DNA of 64,000 bases from a bacterium (GTDB lineage Bacteria; Chloroflexota; Anaerolineae; Caldilineales; Caldilineaceae), in NCBI GenBank assembly GCA_016124945.1, contig WGMT01000058.1, positions 105,782 to 169,781 of the forward strand, given 5' to 3'. The position numbers and the translations under genes are program-made. Under the pieces are notes generated by a model. It was given only the letters and a program-made list of their open reading frames with translations, was not told the origin of the DNA and searched no databases. Below are positions 16,621-26,294 of the stretch, in pieces; position 1 is the stretch's first letter; each line of letters opens with the position of its first letter.

Positions 16621-17439
16621 CTACACGCTTGTGCCGGTGGTGATCACTTCGTTGACGGTTGGCTTCCCTAATGCTTCCTTTTCCCAGCGTAGCCACTGCT
16701 TCAGCAAAATGCGATCTCGCTGGAACAGCACCCAGCGCACCACCCAGTAGTAGACTTTACCCTGCCAACCCTTCCACCGCACAGGATCCGTGTCCACGAG
16801 CACGACACGTGGTGTAGGTGTTTGGACGAGCATCAGATTGTGTGATCGAGTAAGCCGATGCTCTACCACGAAGTTCCACAGCCGCCTCGGCCATTGCATC
16901 GGATGGTTCAACTCAAGGCGTTCCGTCGTGCTGGTGCTGTAGGTGCCGTACAGATCGGGGATGTGACTTGTCTCTTCATAGCAGCGAATGGCGTTCTTCA
17001 CCAGTCCGCGCAATTGCCCTAGGATTTCCCGTCGATCCACAGCACTGAGTGCATCAAAATCTACCGTATCAAGTGCCACAGCGTCTTCGAGGAAGGGCTG
17101 CACCTCGATTACACGGCTCCAGCCGTCTTCGTCCTGGCTGATGATGAACTGACTGGGAATTACATGATCGAGCCCCAGATATTGTACAAACTCAGCGACG
17201 ATGGCGCGTTCTTCTTCTGCTGCGGCCAGTGCCTGTGCAGGCGTGGCATACCGATCCACCCACTTCACCTTCACCAGTAACGCATTTTGATTCACTGCAT
17301 AGACGTCGGTTTCGCTGCCGCCTGCAATCCGCCGCAATGGCTGCCGAATGCTTAACGTTTCAGCACTGCGTCTGCATAGGCCATTAGGCTGTGGTGTTGT
17401 TTTGCCGTTTGGCCACGGGAGCAGGTTTGAGAATGGCAT
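16621..17439 (-). CDS. Kinase-fold-like uncharacterised protein
   Basis: About 272 residues from the ATG at 17439, with AGGA upstream; a GTG codon directly precedes it. The order of elements resembles a divergent aminoglycoside-phosphotransferase or kinase fold. A nucleotide-binding-like N-lobe (IAGGSETDVYAVNQNALLVKVKW) carries a possible lysine, followed by an EEERAIVAEFVQYLG helix. Later, HNLMLVQTPTPRVVLVDTDPVRWKG may hold the catalytic asparagine and metal aspartates. The HxxxD catalytic loop is not intact as I read it, so activity is doubtful. It sits nine bases after the PGPGW-like membrane protein gene, forming a two-gene operon. Confidence 0.55.
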   Translation of the reverse strand: MPFSNLLPWPNGKTTPQPNGLCRRSAETLSIRQPLRRIAGGSETDVYAVNQNALLVKVKWVDRYATPAQALAAAEEERAIVAEFVQYLGLDHVIPSQFIISQDEDGWSRVIEVQPFLEDAVALDTVDFDALSAVDRREILGQLRGLVKNAIRCYEETSHIPDLYGTYSTSTTERLELNHPMQWPRRLWNFVVEHRLTRSHNLMLVQTPTPRVVLVDTDPVRWKGWQGKVYYWVVRWVLFQRDRILLKQWLRWEKEALGKPTVNEVITTGTSV

Positions 17440-17448
17440 CACGAATTC

Positions 17449-17877
17449 CTATTCTTGGCTACTAGATTCGTTCGGGGGTTGTTGGGTTTGCTTGGGCCGT
17501 CTATCTAGACCACGCCACCCCGCCCAAAGCGGACGCAACAGCTTTGGGATCTTCTCTTCCGGCAGCGCATCGCTGAGGCGGAACATCGGCTCGGCGATCT
17601 TCTCTATCAAAGGATGCCGCCAGCCGGCCAATGCTGCACCCAGCACAAGGAAAAACGCGCCGGGAATCACCGGCAGCACAATGCCAATCAGGCCGACCCC
17701 CACCAATACCCAGCCAAAGAGCACTCGCATACGTCCTCGGAGGCTGCCGCCGGCACGAATCGTGCGTTTGATGTCACTGATTTTAATGTCTCGAATACTA
17801 AAATTAGGGGCTTCCCCAATCTTACGATCTCGAAGCTGATTGACCTGCGTCAACCTCGCGCGCAAATACTTCAGCAT
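17449..17877 (-). CDS. Small PGPGW/DUF454-like membrane protein
   Basis: 142 residues from the ATG at 17877, selected for GGAGAG upstream. A basic N-terminal half is followed by a hydrophobic hairpin, VLFGWVLVGVGLIGIVLPVIPGAFFLVLGAALAGW, whose central LPVIPG turn is like that of PGPGW and DUF454 proteins. A cytoplasmic tail rich in Gln and Ser ends the chain. The function is unknown. It leads the kinase-like gene by nine bases. Confidence 0.65.
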   Translation of the reverse strand: MLKYLRARLTQVNQLRDRKIGEAPNFSIRDIKISDIKRTIRAGGSLRGRMRVLFGWVLVGVGLIGIVLPVIPGAFFLVLGAALAGWRHPLIEKIAEPMFRLSDALPEEKIPKLLRPLWAGWRGLDRRPKQTQQPPNESSSQE

Positions 17878-18223
17878 AGTTGTTCTCTCCACACAAAAAT
17901 TACGAATGTTATTTAGATAGTTTGTTACTTTATGAGCCACACTTATAACTATGCAGCCACGTTCTATACGTTAGGACAACACTACAAGATTCAACTTCAA
18001 CAAAACAGGGATAAAATTCCCGCGTCCGCTCAGGGAATACACCCCGGGATAATCGGGAAGTTCTTCCCTATTGTAACAACCATTTTATTCATACAATGTG
18101 GCCATTGAAAAAGTAAACGATTGAGCGATTAGGCGGGTCGACTAGGTGATTGATCAATACTGTTGCACCGTGTGGATCCGGCCACCATCCTGATCTTTCA
18201 GTACCTTGATATTGGAGAGAATG
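17878..18223. other. Divergent intergenic region, no gene seen
   Basis: A 346-base A/T-richer stretch between divergent genes. It contains a small dyad GGGAAG-tt-CTTCCC (18055-18068) and several GCGATTAGG-like words near 18120. Promoters for both flanking operons must lie here but no clear pair was found. No RNA gene was recognised. Confidence 0.5.
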
Positions 18224-19093
18224 ATGATCTGGAACAGTGTGAAGACAACCCTTTTGTTGGCATCTCTCACCGGTCTCTTTGCTTTTGTGGGGCTGGCACT
18301 GGGGGGGCGAGGAGGCATGATCTTTGCCTTCTTTATTGCAATTGCCATGAACATGGGTGCCTGGTGGTTTTCAGACAAACTTGCTTTGAAGATGAGCCGT
18401 GCTCGTCCTGTCAGCGAGAGCGAAATGCCGGAACTTCATGCCATGGTTGCGCATCTTTCGGAACGGGCCAAATTGCCCAAGCCGGCGGTCTACATCATCG
18501 ACAGCGACACGCCCAATGCCTTCGCCACAGGACGTAGCCCCGAGAAGGGTGCTGTGGCTGTGACCTCCGGTATCATGCGTCTGCTCGACCGTGAGGAACT
18601 GGCCGGTGTGATGGCCCACGAACTGGCCCATATCAAGCATCGTGATACGTTGATTTCAAGCATTGCGGCCACAGTTGCTGGCGCCGTAGTGATGATTGCC
18701 GAAATGGCACAGTGGGCCATGATCTTCGGTGGCCTTTCAGGCAATAGCGACGAAGAAGAAGGCGGCGGTGGTTTCTTCGGTAGCCTGCTCATGATTATCC
18801 TCGCCCCGATTGCCGCCTTCGTGATTCAGATGGCCATCTCTCGGGCCCGTGAATTCAAAGCAGATGAAGGCGGCGCGCAGATTTTAGGCAATCCGCTGCC
18901 GTTGGCCAGTGCCCTTGAAAAGCTGAAATGGTCTGTCAGCCGTCAGCCTGCCATGGCTGTCAACCCGGCCACCTCTCACCTGTACATTGTAAATCCGCTA
19001 CGGGGTGGCATCGGCGGTCTCTTCCGTACCCACCCAGCGTCTGCCGACCGCATCGCCCGTTTGAGAGCGCTGGCACAGCGCCAGGCGATGTAG
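18224..19093 (+). CDS. htpX: Membrane zinc metalloprotease HtpX
   Basis: 289 residues from the ATG at 18224 (GGAGAG four bases upstream); the opening MIWNSVKTTLLLASL is the typical HtpX start. Two N-terminal membrane segments are followed by the M48 domain: AHLSERAKLPKPAVYIIDSDTPNAFATG, the zinc motif HELAH in VMAHELAHIKHRD near 128, a membrane pair with a Glu- and Gly-rich insertion, and SRAREFKADEGGA, where the glutamate is the third zinc ligand. HtpX degrades misfolded membrane proteins together with FtsH. The length is standard. A GGAGAG-preceded second ATG lies at 18221. It stands alone and ends at a hairpin. Confidence 0.95.
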   Translation: MIWNSVKTTLLLASLTGLFAFVGLALGGRGGMIFAFFIAIAMNMGAWWFSDKLALKMSRARPVSESEMPELHAMVAHLSERAKLPKPAVYIIDSDTPNAFATGRSPEKGAVAVTSGIMRLLDREELAGVMAHELAHIKHRDTLISSIAATVAGAVVMIAEMAQWAMIFGGLSGNSDEEEGGGGFFGSLLMIILAPIAAFVIQMAISRAREFKADEGGAQILGNPLPLASALEKLKWSVSRQPAMAVNPATSHLYIVNPLRGGIGGLFRTHPASADRIARLRALAQRQAM

Positions 19094-19105
19094 GCTTAAC
19101 ATACA

Positions 19106-19132
19106 GGCGGTGCCGGATCACCCGGCACCGCC
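19106..19132 (+). terminator. Stem-loop after htpX
   Basis: GGCGGTGCCGG pairs with CCGGCACCGCC around an ATCA loop, directly after htpX. The run of T residues is weak (TGAGTTTGT), so it may work with the second hairpin at 19200. Confidence 0.7.
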
Positions 19133-19199
19133 TGAGTTTGTACATACCCTCACCGCTATAGCACCTAACCACTGCTACTGTAACGTGAGTTGAACGCGA

Positions 19200-19235
19200 A
19201 AGTCCGGCCACCCTGGCCGGACTTCGTCCTGTTTT
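19200..19235 (+). terminator. Stem-loop before sensor kinase
   Basis: AAGTCCGGCCA (19200-19210) pairs with TGGCCGGACTT (19214-19224) and a T-rich stretch (GTTTTA) follows. A second terminator separating htpX from the two-component operon. Confidence 0.7.
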
Positions 19236-19277
19236 AGACACACAATTTCAATGGGATCTGCTGCTTTAGAGGGAATA

Positions 19278-20723
19278 ATGAAACTTCGTGCCGGTAGGCC
19301 AAACAAACGAGTGCCAATCCACAAGGAAAACCCTGCGCCGGGCGTTCCCTGGATCATGTTGCTGCGTTGGCGTTGGCTAATCGGCGGTGCAGTCGCCCTC
19401 TCGTTCGCGCTCGGCCAATTGCTGGAAAGTGCCTGGCTGCCTGACTACCGCAGCATGCCTCGCCTCGCCTTCGACGTGGTGGCGTGGGGACTCCTCGGTG
19501 GGCTGGCCGCCTGGATCAGCCTGACCTGGGCCAGTCGCCAGGAGCAGCGTTACCAGTCGGAGATCGAAGCATCGCTACAAAGGCAACAGCAACTTAACCG
19601 CCAACTTGAACGTGCCAATGCCCACCTTGCCCTGCTGGGTCAGGTCAACCGTCACATTGCCGAAGCGGGAACACTGGACGAGATCCTCGATCAGGCGCTT
19701 TCGTTTGTGACGCCTCTGGCTCCTTCCATGGGTGCTGCCCTGGTGCTGCTCGACGACGGACGCCCCATTGTCATGCGCACTGAGGGCGGCGGACGTGACC
19801 AGCTTGCTCAGTGGCGGCAGACTTTCAACGTCCCCTCGCGGGGGCCGCACGCGCGCCGGCTCGTGCAACACATGAGCGAACTCGATCCCACCGGCCAGGC
19901 AGGCGCCTGTTTGCTTGTGCCACTACACGACAACGATCAACTGCTCGGCTGGCTCGAACTTTATCTGCGTCGTGCCCATCCCCTGCCCGAGGACGAACGT
20001 AGCCTGCTCGAAACCATCGGCATTGAGATCGGGCAAGCAGTGCTCAATGCCCGTCGCCGCGCCGCCGACGAGCGCGCCTTGCACCAATTGGAGCAGGCCA
20101 TCGCCGATGAACGCGCCCGCATTGCTCGCGATATCCACGACGGGCTGGCGCAGACACTCGCCTTTCGCCGTATGCGTGTAGACCTGTGGCTGGATTGGGT
20201 GGAAAGCGATCCGCAGCAGTTGCGTCAGGAACTGCGTATGTTGAAAGATTCGTTGCGCGAGCAGATCGCCGAACTGCGCCGCGCCATCTTTGCCTTGCGT
20301 CCTGTACAGTTTGATCAACTGGGTTTCGTCGGCGGTCTCTATCGTTACATCCACGAGTTCGCCGAACAGCAGGGCTGGGCGGTGTCAGTCGATTTGGGCG
20401 ATGTGCCGCCGCACCTGGCGCTTGCCACCGAGGCCATTGCCTTCCGCGTCATCCAAGAGGCGCTCACCAACGTGGCCAAACATGCCCACGCCCGTGCCGT
20501 CTCAGTTGTCATCGAGCAGGTGGACGACGGCATGTTGATCGGTGTCACCGACGATGGCGTTGGTTTTGATCCAGGTCGACTACATGAGGGCGGTGGACAT
20601 ATCGGCCTGCGCCAGATGCGTGAACGGCTCACTGCCGCCCGCGGCCAATTGACGATCCTATCGCAGCCTGGTGCCGGCACCGAAGTACGCGCCTGGCTGC
20701 CATTGACCTGGTTACCTTCGTGA
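19278..20723 (+). CDS. Sensor histidine kinase, NarL/DesK type, with GAF domain
   Basis: 481 residues from the ATG at 19278 (AGAGGGA upstream). Two membrane segments (about 28-48 and 62-84) are followed by a coiled coil rich in Gln and Arg. A GAF-like domain (about 115-250: GTLDEILDQALSFVTPLAPSMGAALVLL to LVPLHDNDQLLGWLELYL) comes next. The HisKA_3 helix carries the phospho-acceptor H287 in RARIARDIHDGLAQTL, and the HATPase domain shows FRVIQEALTNVAKHAHA, GVTDDGVGFDPG and GHIGLRQMRERL. It autophosphorylates and passes phosphate to the regulator encoded 11 bases downstream. The signal is unknown. Confidence 0.9.
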   Translation: MKLRAGRPNKRVPIHKENPAPGVPWIMLLRWRWLIGGAVALSFALGQLLESAWLPDYRSMPRLAFDVVAWGLLGGLAAWISLTWASRQEQRYQSEIEASLQRQQQLNRQLERANAHLALLGQVNRHIAEAGTLDEILDQALSFVTPLAPSMGAALVLLDDGRPIVMRTEGGGRDQLAQWRQTFNVPSRGPHARRLVQHMSELDPTGQAGACLLVPLHDNDQLLGWLELYLRRAHPLPEDERSLLETIGIEIGQAVLNARRRAADERALHQLEQAIADERARIARDIHDGLAQTLAFRRMRVDLWLDWVESDPQQLRQELRMLKDSLREQIAELRRAIFALRPVQFDQLGFVGGLYRYIHEFAEQQGWAVSVDLGDVPPHLALATEAIAFRVIQEALTNVAKHAHARAVSVVIEQVDDGMLIGVTDDGVGFDPGRLHEGGGHIGLRQMRERLTAARGQLTILSQPGAGTEVRAWLPLTWLPS

Positions 20724-20734
20724 AGGCAGAAGTC

Positions 20735-21382
20735 ATGACCCCCTTAAAATTGTTATTGGCCGACGATCACCGCATGTTTCGCCAGGGGCTGCGTGAGTTG
20801 ATCGAACGCAAAACCGACTACGAAGTCGTGGGCGAAGCCACCACCGGCCTCGAAGTCCTCGATTTGGTGACTCAGCTTCAGCCCGATATTGTGCTGCTCG
20901 ACATCCAGATGCCCGAACTCGACGGCGTGGCGACGGCGCAACAGTTGGCGCAGCGCCACCCCGAGATCAAAATCATCATCCTCACCATGTACCGGCAAGA
21001 CAGTCACCTGCTCGATGCGATCCGCGCCGGGGCGCGCGGTTATCTGCTCAAAGACGCCGACGCCGACGAACTGCTCGACGTCATCGAGCGGGTGCGGCGC
21101 GGTGAATCGGTGATCGATCCCAGCCTCACTGAGCGTGTCTTTGCCGCCGTGCGCCAAATCCCGCCGCCGCCGCCCGTAGACGCGCTCACCGAGCGCGAGA
21201 CCGACATCCTACGCTGCCTCGCCGCCGGCGACGACAACCGCACCATCGCCGCCAAACTCTTCCTCTCAGAAAAGACGGTGAGCAACCGCCTCAGCGAAAT
21301 CTTTGCCAAACTGGGGGTGCAGAATCGCACGCAGGCGGCGTTGGTGGCGGTGCAGAGGGGATTGGTGATTGGTGATTCGTGA
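20735..21382 (+). CDS. NarL/LuxR-family response regulator
   Basis: 215 residues from the ATG at 20735. The receiver domain shows acidic pair ADDH, phospho-acceptor D56 in IVLLDIQMPELDG, and the lysine in GYLLKDADADE. The C-terminal LuxR helix-turn-helix is LTERETDILRCLAAGDDNRTIAAKLFLSEKTVSNRLSEIFAKLGVQNRTQA. It is the cognate partner of the upstream kinase. The last residues (LVIGDS) are encoded by GATTGGT heptamers of the downstream array. The linker between domains is rich in proline (IPPPPPV). Confidence 0.93.
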   Translation: MTPLKLLLADDHRMFRQGLRELIERKTDYEVVGEATTGLEVLDLVTQLQPDIVLLDIQMPELDGVATAQQLAQRHPEIKIIILTMYRQDSHLLDAIRAGARGYLLKDADADELLDVIERVRRGESVIDPSLTERVFAAVRQIPPPPPVDALTERETDILRCLAAGDDNRTIAAKLFLSEKTVSNRLSEIFAKLGVQNRTQAALVAVQRGLVIGDS

Positions 21383-21563
21383 TTGGGGCAGTACGTCAAA
21401 TTGTTCCGATTTGAGGCAAGTGGCAGTAAAACGATAATGGGATAATGAGATGAAGGCGATTTACGATCCGTCATCTCATTATCCCATCATCGTTTTTATA
21501 CACAGCTGCACGCCTATCGTAGAACCAATTCCGAACGACCCAAATCACCAATCACTAATCACC
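21360..21563. repeat. Nested heptamer array joining two convergent stop codons
   Basis: GATTGGT heptamers at 21360-21387 form the end of the response-regulator gene. Their complements, ATCACCA/ATCACTA (21542-21563), form the end of the dinB-like gene on the other strand. Between them GATAATGGGATAATGAGATGA (near 21433) pairs with its complement near 21472-21492. The whole region folds as a nested hairpin and both proteins end in repeat-encoded residues. Confidence 0.92.
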
Positions 21564-22126
21564 TTCTCTCGCGCCTGCCGCACACACTCTGCAATCTGCC
21601 CAACGTGGTCGCTGTCGTGCCACAGCCCGAGGACGAAGCGCCCAACAGCATTGAGGTCTGGCGCAGTGGGCCATGGCTTGTACGTAAGATCAAGATAGGG
21701 GTGATTGGGCCACAGATCGAGGCTGGCCAGGCGCATGCGGCGACTTTCTTCGAGCCGTTCACGGCACTCGGCGATGGTGGTTACCGTCTCCCAGGGGATT
21801 TCTGAACGGGATCGCCCATGATTTTCCACGCCGCGCGCCATCTCCGCCGCCAAAAAGGCGGATTCTTCTGCAGAGGCCGTGGTGTGGACGATAACGTGGC
21901 CCAACGTCCACGAGATGTTGCGTTCGGCGTCATTGGTGGCGTAGGGATCGTCCGCCCCTGCATCACGCGGCGTGAAGAGCACATCCTCGTCACCGGCGTC
22001 GGCGATGAGGCCCAACATCGTGTCCACCATTTCGTTGGTCAGTGCGCGCAGATCCTCTTTAGTCAGATCCTTCACCAACTCCTCAAACATAGTCTTCCCA
22101 TCGCTTACTGCTTGAAAATCGAGCAT
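21545..22126 (-). CDS. DinB superfamily protein
   Basis: A 193-residue four-helix-bundle protein. The metal-binding histidines of the DinB family are seen in SWTLGHVIVHTTAS (near 76) and LWHDSDHVGQIAECV (near 172). The start ATG at 22126 has AAGGAAG upstream. DinB-like proteins include thiol transferases and damage-inducible proteins with unknown partners; no specific substrate is evident. The ending VISDW is encoded by ATCACCA-type heptamers of the array shared with the converging response-regulator gene. Confidence 0.82.
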   Translation of the reverse strand: MLDFQAVSDGKTMFEELVKDLTKEDLRALTNEMVDTMLGLIADAGDEDVLFTPRDAGADDPYATNDAERNISWTLGHVIVHTTASAEESAFLAAEMARGVENHGRSRSEIPWETVTTIAECRERLEESRRMRLASLDLWPNHPYLDLTYKPWPTAPDLNAVGRFVLGLWHDSDHVGQIAECVRQAREKVISDW

Positions 22127-22543
22127 TGCAACTTCCTTCTTTCTAGAAGTATTACTTTTTGCGGAATGTAACTTTGAGGGAAGTATAACTTGCGAACTGG
22201 GGGGGATTTTTGAAAGTATGATTTCAGAAATTCACGATTCTTTGCGCGTCTAATCGTGAATTTCTGAATTTTCTGGAAGTGGAACAACCTTCCAGAATCC
22301 ATGACAGCGTATGCCAATCCCACACTTGAATCGGTGTGGACTCATACAAAAGACCTTAACAGTATGCAAATTTGTCGTTAACGCACAAATGCTAGATTAG
22401 GAGTGTCCTAATGTTCGTGCAAGAAATGGGCTAGCACAGACACTTAATTGGTCTAGTGCTTTTTTCCTATTTGGCCTCTATTTGAGTAATAATTGAGCAC
22501 CTTATGTCCATATCCGCACCATTTACGATTGGGGAGACCCTCC
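22127..22543. other. Intergenic region with a 17-bp hairpin
   Basis: A 417-base gap without a recognisable gene. It holds a perfect inverted repeat, TTCAGAAATTCACGATT (22223-22239) with its complement at 22252-22268. The end near the secreted nuclease is AT-rich and should hold its promoter, but I could not place -35 and -10 boxes with confidence. GGGGAG at 22531 is the ribosome site of that gene. Confidence 0.7.
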
Positions 22544-25500
22544 ATGCTGAAACTGCTGCCACACTCGCTGCCGGCCATTGTTCCGGCTCCCTTAACATCA
22601 AAACAGTTGTTGTATGCAATCCTTCTCCTTGTCTTGCTGCTGTCTACCTTCTTTTCGGCTGACACTGCATCGGTTCAGGCCGCCTCTTCCGATATCGTCA
22701 TCAGTGAATTCCGTGTTCGTGGGCCCAATGGTGGTAGTGATGAATTTATTGAGCTGCATAACCTTTCCTCTGAGCCTGTCGATATTAGTGGGTGGTTGGT
22801 TAGAGGCTCAAATGGAACCGGTGGTGTAAGCACACGCGCAACAATTCCTGCCGGGACTGTGCTCAATCCTGGTTGTTACTACCTCTTGACCAACTCCGCC
22901 TCATCTGGCGGCCCTTACAGTGGTTCCGTTTCCGGTGATCAGACTTATGCTACCGGCGTGACAGATGACGGCGGTATTGCGCTTACGCTACCTGATACCA
23001 CCATCATAGATCAGGTGGGCATAAGCGCAGGCGCGGCCTTTGGTGAGGGGACGCGACTTTCAAGCCTTGGTTCGTCTAATCAAAATCGCAGTTATGAACG
23101 CAAGCCCGGTGGAAGTTTGGGGAATGGCATCGATACAGATGACAACATCAGCGATTTTCAACTGATTTCGCCTAGTAATCCTCAGAATTCAACCTCTGCC
23201 TGTATCTTAAACGTTGGCGACGCCGCCCCTGAAGTGGCAGACACAACACCGGATACCAACGCTGTGAATGTTCCCCCTTCTTCCGACATCACCGTCACCT
23301 TCAGCGAACCGGTGAATGTGATCGGCGACTGGGCCACTGTCACCTGTGGTGTGAGTGGTAGCCAATCTGTTGCCATCAGCGGGGGGCCAACCGACTTTGT
23401 CCTGAACCCCAATGTGGACCTGCCCGCCGGTGAACTCTGTACGGTCACCATTTCGGCGGCCAATGTCACCGATGTAGATACCAATGATCCGCCGGATAAC
23501 ATGATCGCCGACTTTTCGTTCAGTTTTACCGTGTTGGCCGGCAATGTGTGTGAAGCGGCGTTCACACCTGCCTATGTGATCCAGGGCAGCGGCGCTGCGT
23601 CTCCCCTTAGCGGTCAGGCGGTAACGACCCAGGGCGTCGTCGTCGGTGACTACGAAGGACCGTCAACCGGTCCTTTGGCTACGCTCCGTGGCTTCTACCT
23701 CCAGGATATGACTGGTGATGGCGATGTAGCGACATCCGACGCGATTTTCGTCTTTAACAGCGACCGTGATGAAGTCTCCTTGGGCGACGTTGTGCGTGTC
23801 ACCGGCTCAGTAGGGGAATTCCAAAATCAGACGCAGATCAGCACCTTCGGTGGTGCCAACATCGTCAAATGCGGCACAGCCGGCATCGATCCCGTCGATG
23901 TGACGTTCCCCGTCCCCAGTACAGACTATCTGGAACGCTACGAAGGCATGCTGGTGCGGTTGCCGCAGACGCTCTACGTCACCGAGTTCTTCCAACTTGG
24001 GCGCTTTGGTCAGGTTGTCCTCTCTTCTGGGGATCGGCTACGCCAGCCCACCAATGTGGTGGCACCCGGCGCGCCGGCGTTGACTTTGCAGGCTGAGAAC
24101 AACCTCAACCGCATCATCCTCGACGATGCGCTGCAAAGTCAGAACTCGGATCCCATCATTTTCGCCCGCGGCGGACAACCCCTGAGCGCCGCCAACACAT
24201 TGCGCGGCGGCGACACCGCCACCGGCATTGTCGGCGTGCTCACCTTCACTTGGGCCGGTAACAGCGCCAGCGGCAACGCCTACCGTGTGCGCCCGGTCAA
24301 TGCGTTGGGTGGAACGTTTAACTTTGAACCAGCCAACCCACGTCCTGATAGTGTCTCTGCTGTTGGGGGGACGCTCAAGGTGGCGAGTTTCAACGTGCTC
24401 AACTACTTCGTCACCATTGACACCGGTTCTGCTATCTGTGGCCCTGGCCAAAACGCAGATTGCCGGGGCGCTGATTCAAGCGAAGAATTGACTCGCCAAC
24501 GCACCAAACTGCTGCAAGCGCTCCTCAAACTCGACGCCGACGTTGTCGGCCTGATTGAGTTGGAAAATACGAAAGAGGTTGAACCACTGGCCGACATCGT
24601 GGCCGGGCTGAATGCGCTGGTGGGTGACGGCGTCTACGGTTTCATCAACACCGGCACCATCGGCACCGACGCCATCAAGGCGGGCTTGATCTACAAGACC
24701 ACCACGGTGACGCCGGTTGGCGCCTACCAGATCCTCGACTCGACCGACGATCCGCGCTTCCTCGATCAGTTCAACCGTCCTGTCCTGGCGCAGACGTTCC
24801 GCCAAAACAGCAATGGCGAAAAGTTCACCATTGCCGTCAACCATCTCAAATCCAAGGGATCCGGCTGTGAAGCTGTCGGCGACCCTGACCTGAACGACGG
24901 CCAGGGCAACTGTAACGGCACCCGCACCGCCGCCGCCCAGGCCCTGGTCGACTGGTTGGCCGGCGATCCCACCGACAGTGGTGACAGCGACTTCTTGATC
25001 GTCGGCGATCTCAACGCCTACGCCAAGGAAGATCCCGTCACCGCCATTGTCAACGCCGGCTACACCGACCTGGTCGAACGTTTCGGCGGCGCGGACGCCT
25101 ATGGCTACGTCTTCGACGGCCAGTGGGGTTACCTCGATCACGCCCTGGCCTCGCCTACACTCGATCTCCAGGTGACCGGTGTGGCCAAGTACCACATCAA
25201 CGCCGACGAGCCCAACGTGCTCGACTACAACACCAACTTCAAGAGCGCCGGTCAGATCGAAAGCCTCTACGCGCCGGACGAGTTCCGCACGTCGGATCAC
25301 GATCCGGTGGTGGTGGGGCTGAATCTTGATAGCAATGCCACGCTCACCATCGTCCTCGATGCGCAGCCCGATTCCCGGCTCAATTTCCAATTCACCGGCA
25401 ACCTGGGCGACTTCATCCTCGACGACGGTAACGACGACGATGCCTACAGCAATAGCAAGGTTTTCGAGAATCTGCCAACCGGTGAACCGCAATCGGTTGT

Positions 25501-26125
25501 CTTGAATGTGCCGTCGCTGTGGTATCTCACCGACATCAGTTGCGATTCGCCCAATGTGCGCGTTTCGCTCAATCGCTTCTCGGCAACCGTGACGCCCACC
25601 CTCGGCGAAGACATTACCTGCACCTTCACCACCAAGCTCACCGCCGTCGTCTGGGGCTATGTCTACAACGACCGCAATGCCAATGGTCGCCTCGACTGGC
25701 GCGACAAGGCCCTGCGTGATTGGACGGTCAACCTCTTCGACGAAAGCGGTGAACAGGTAGGGCAAGAGATCACCAACCGCAGCGGCCAGGTGCTCTTCTT
25801 CCCTGTGAAGCCCGGCAGCGTCACCCTCTGCCAGACAACCCAGCCCGGCTGGACCAACACCCAGCCCGGCGTCGTCAATCCCACCTACGGGCAGCCCTGC
25901 TACAGCGGCAACCTGCCACCGGGATCGATTGCACTGGCGCTCTTCGGCAACACCCAGGAACGCACAGGCCGCGCCCTCGAAGCCGGTGACGCCGTCCTCA
26001 GCCTCAGCGGTGTCATCACCGCCGACGCCGACGAAGCATTCACCCTCACCCAAGAGGACATCGCCGCCGAATTGCCCGAGCCGCTCACCACCGACGAGAT
26101 CTTCCTCCCGCTCATCGACCGCTAA
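22544..26125 (+). CDS. Secreted ExeM/NucH-type endonuclease with lamin-tail domain
   Basis: 1193 residues from the ATG at 22544 (GGGGAG seven bases upstream). A signal peptide (LLYAILLLVLLLSTFFSA, cleavage near ASVQA) opens the chain. A lamin-tail domain follows (about 32-190, ISEFRVRGPNGGSDEFIELHN), then a Big_5-like Ig domain (about 225-332) and an OB-like NucH segment (from about 345). The endonuclease/exonuclease/phosphatase domain (about 610-925) shows LKVASFNVLNYF, GLIELEN, GDLNAY near 820 and the catalytic SDHDP near 917. A SdrD-B-like beta domain (about 1036-1140) and a tail ending in IFLPLIDR complete it. It probably degrades extracellular DNA for nucleotides or biofilm turnover. Confidence 0.9.
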   Translation: MLKLLPHSLPAIVPAPLTSKQLLYAILLLVLLLSTFFSADTASVQAASSDIVISEFRVRGPNGGSDEFIELHNLSSEPVDISGWLVRGSNGTGGVSTRATIPAGTVLNPGCYYLLTNSASSGGPYSGSVSGDQTYATGVTDDGGIALTLPDTTIIDQVGISAGAAFGEGTRLSSLGSSNQNRSYERKPGGSLGNGIDTDDNISDFQLISPSNPQNSTSACILNVGDAAPEVADTTPDTNAVNVPPSSDITVTFSEPVNVIGDWATVTCGVSGSQSVAISGGPTDFVLNPNVDLPAGELCTVTISAANVTDVDTNDPPDNMIADFSFSFTVLAGNVCEAAFTPAYVIQGSGAASPLSGQAVTTQGVVVGDYEGPSTGPLATLRGFYLQDMTGDGDVATSDAIFVFNSDRDEVSLGDVVRVTGSVGEFQNQTQISTFGGANIVKCGTAGIDPVDVTFPVPSTDYLERYEGMLVRLPQTLYVTEFFQLGRFGQVVLSSGDRLRQPTNVVAPGAPALTLQAENNLNRIILDDALQSQNSDPIIFARGGQPLSAANTLRGGDTATGIVGVLTFTWAGNSASGNAYRVRPVNALGGTFNFEPANPRPDSVSAVGGTLKVASFNVLNYFVTIDTGSAICGPGQNADCRGADSSEELTRQRTKLLQALLKLDADVVGLIELENTKEVEPLADIVAGLNALVGDGVYGFINTGTIGTDAIKAGLIYKTTTVTPVGAYQILDSTDDPRFLDQFNRPVLAQTFRQNSNGEKFTIAVNHLKSKGSGCEAVGDPDLNDGQGNCNGTRTAAAQALVDWLAGDPTDSGDSDFLIVGDLNAYAKEDPVTAIVNAGYTDLVERFGGADAYGYVFDGQWGYLDHALASPTLDLQVTGVAKYHINADEPNVLDYNTNFKSAGQIESLYAPDEFRTSDHDPVVVGLNLDSNATLTIVLDAQPDSRLNFQFTGNLGDFILDDGNDDDAYSNSKVFENLPTGEPQSVVLNVPSLWYLTDISCDSPNVRVSLNRFSATVTPTLGEDITCTFTTKLTAVVWGYVYNDRNANGRLDWRDKALRDWTVNLFDESGEQVGQEITNRSGQVLFFPVKPGSVTLCQTTQPGWTNTQPGVVNPTYGQPCYSGNLPPGSIALALFGNTQERTGRALEAGDAVLSLSGVITADADEAFTLTQEDIAAELPEPLTTDEIFLPLIDR

Positions 26126-26154
26126 CTCGCCTGCTGTCGATTGTCTTGTAAGCC

Positions 26155-26195
26155 AAACCCGGCCCTTTTGCCACAAAAGGGCCGGGTTTCTTTTT
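26155..26195 (+). terminator. Strong rho-independent terminator after the nuclease
   Basis: The 16-bp stem AAACCCGGCCCTTTTG (26155-26170) pairs perfectly with 26174-26189 and runs into TTTCTTTTT. It is one of the best terminators in the window. Confidence 0.95.
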
Positions 26196-26224
26196 GAATG
26201 TGTTTCGATTCCGGGGCCAGCAGC

Positions 26225-26294
26225 GACAGTGCCAGGCACGGGCCGGCGAATCGCCCGATATAGTTTTTGTGTTTGGCCCGTGCCTGGCACTGTC
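26225..26294. repeat. Inverted repeat with 20-bp perfect arms (GACAGTGCCAGG type)
   Basis: The arms 26225-26244 and 26275-26294 are perfect complements (GACAGTGCCAGGCACGGGCC). The same word with one base changed occurs at about 59638, so this is a dispersed element. It lies between the terminator and the promoter region of the ABC gene. The rest of the 26126-26471 gap shows no gene; TTGACC (26334) and TATACT (26359) with 19-base spacing are a possible promoter. Confidence 0.85.
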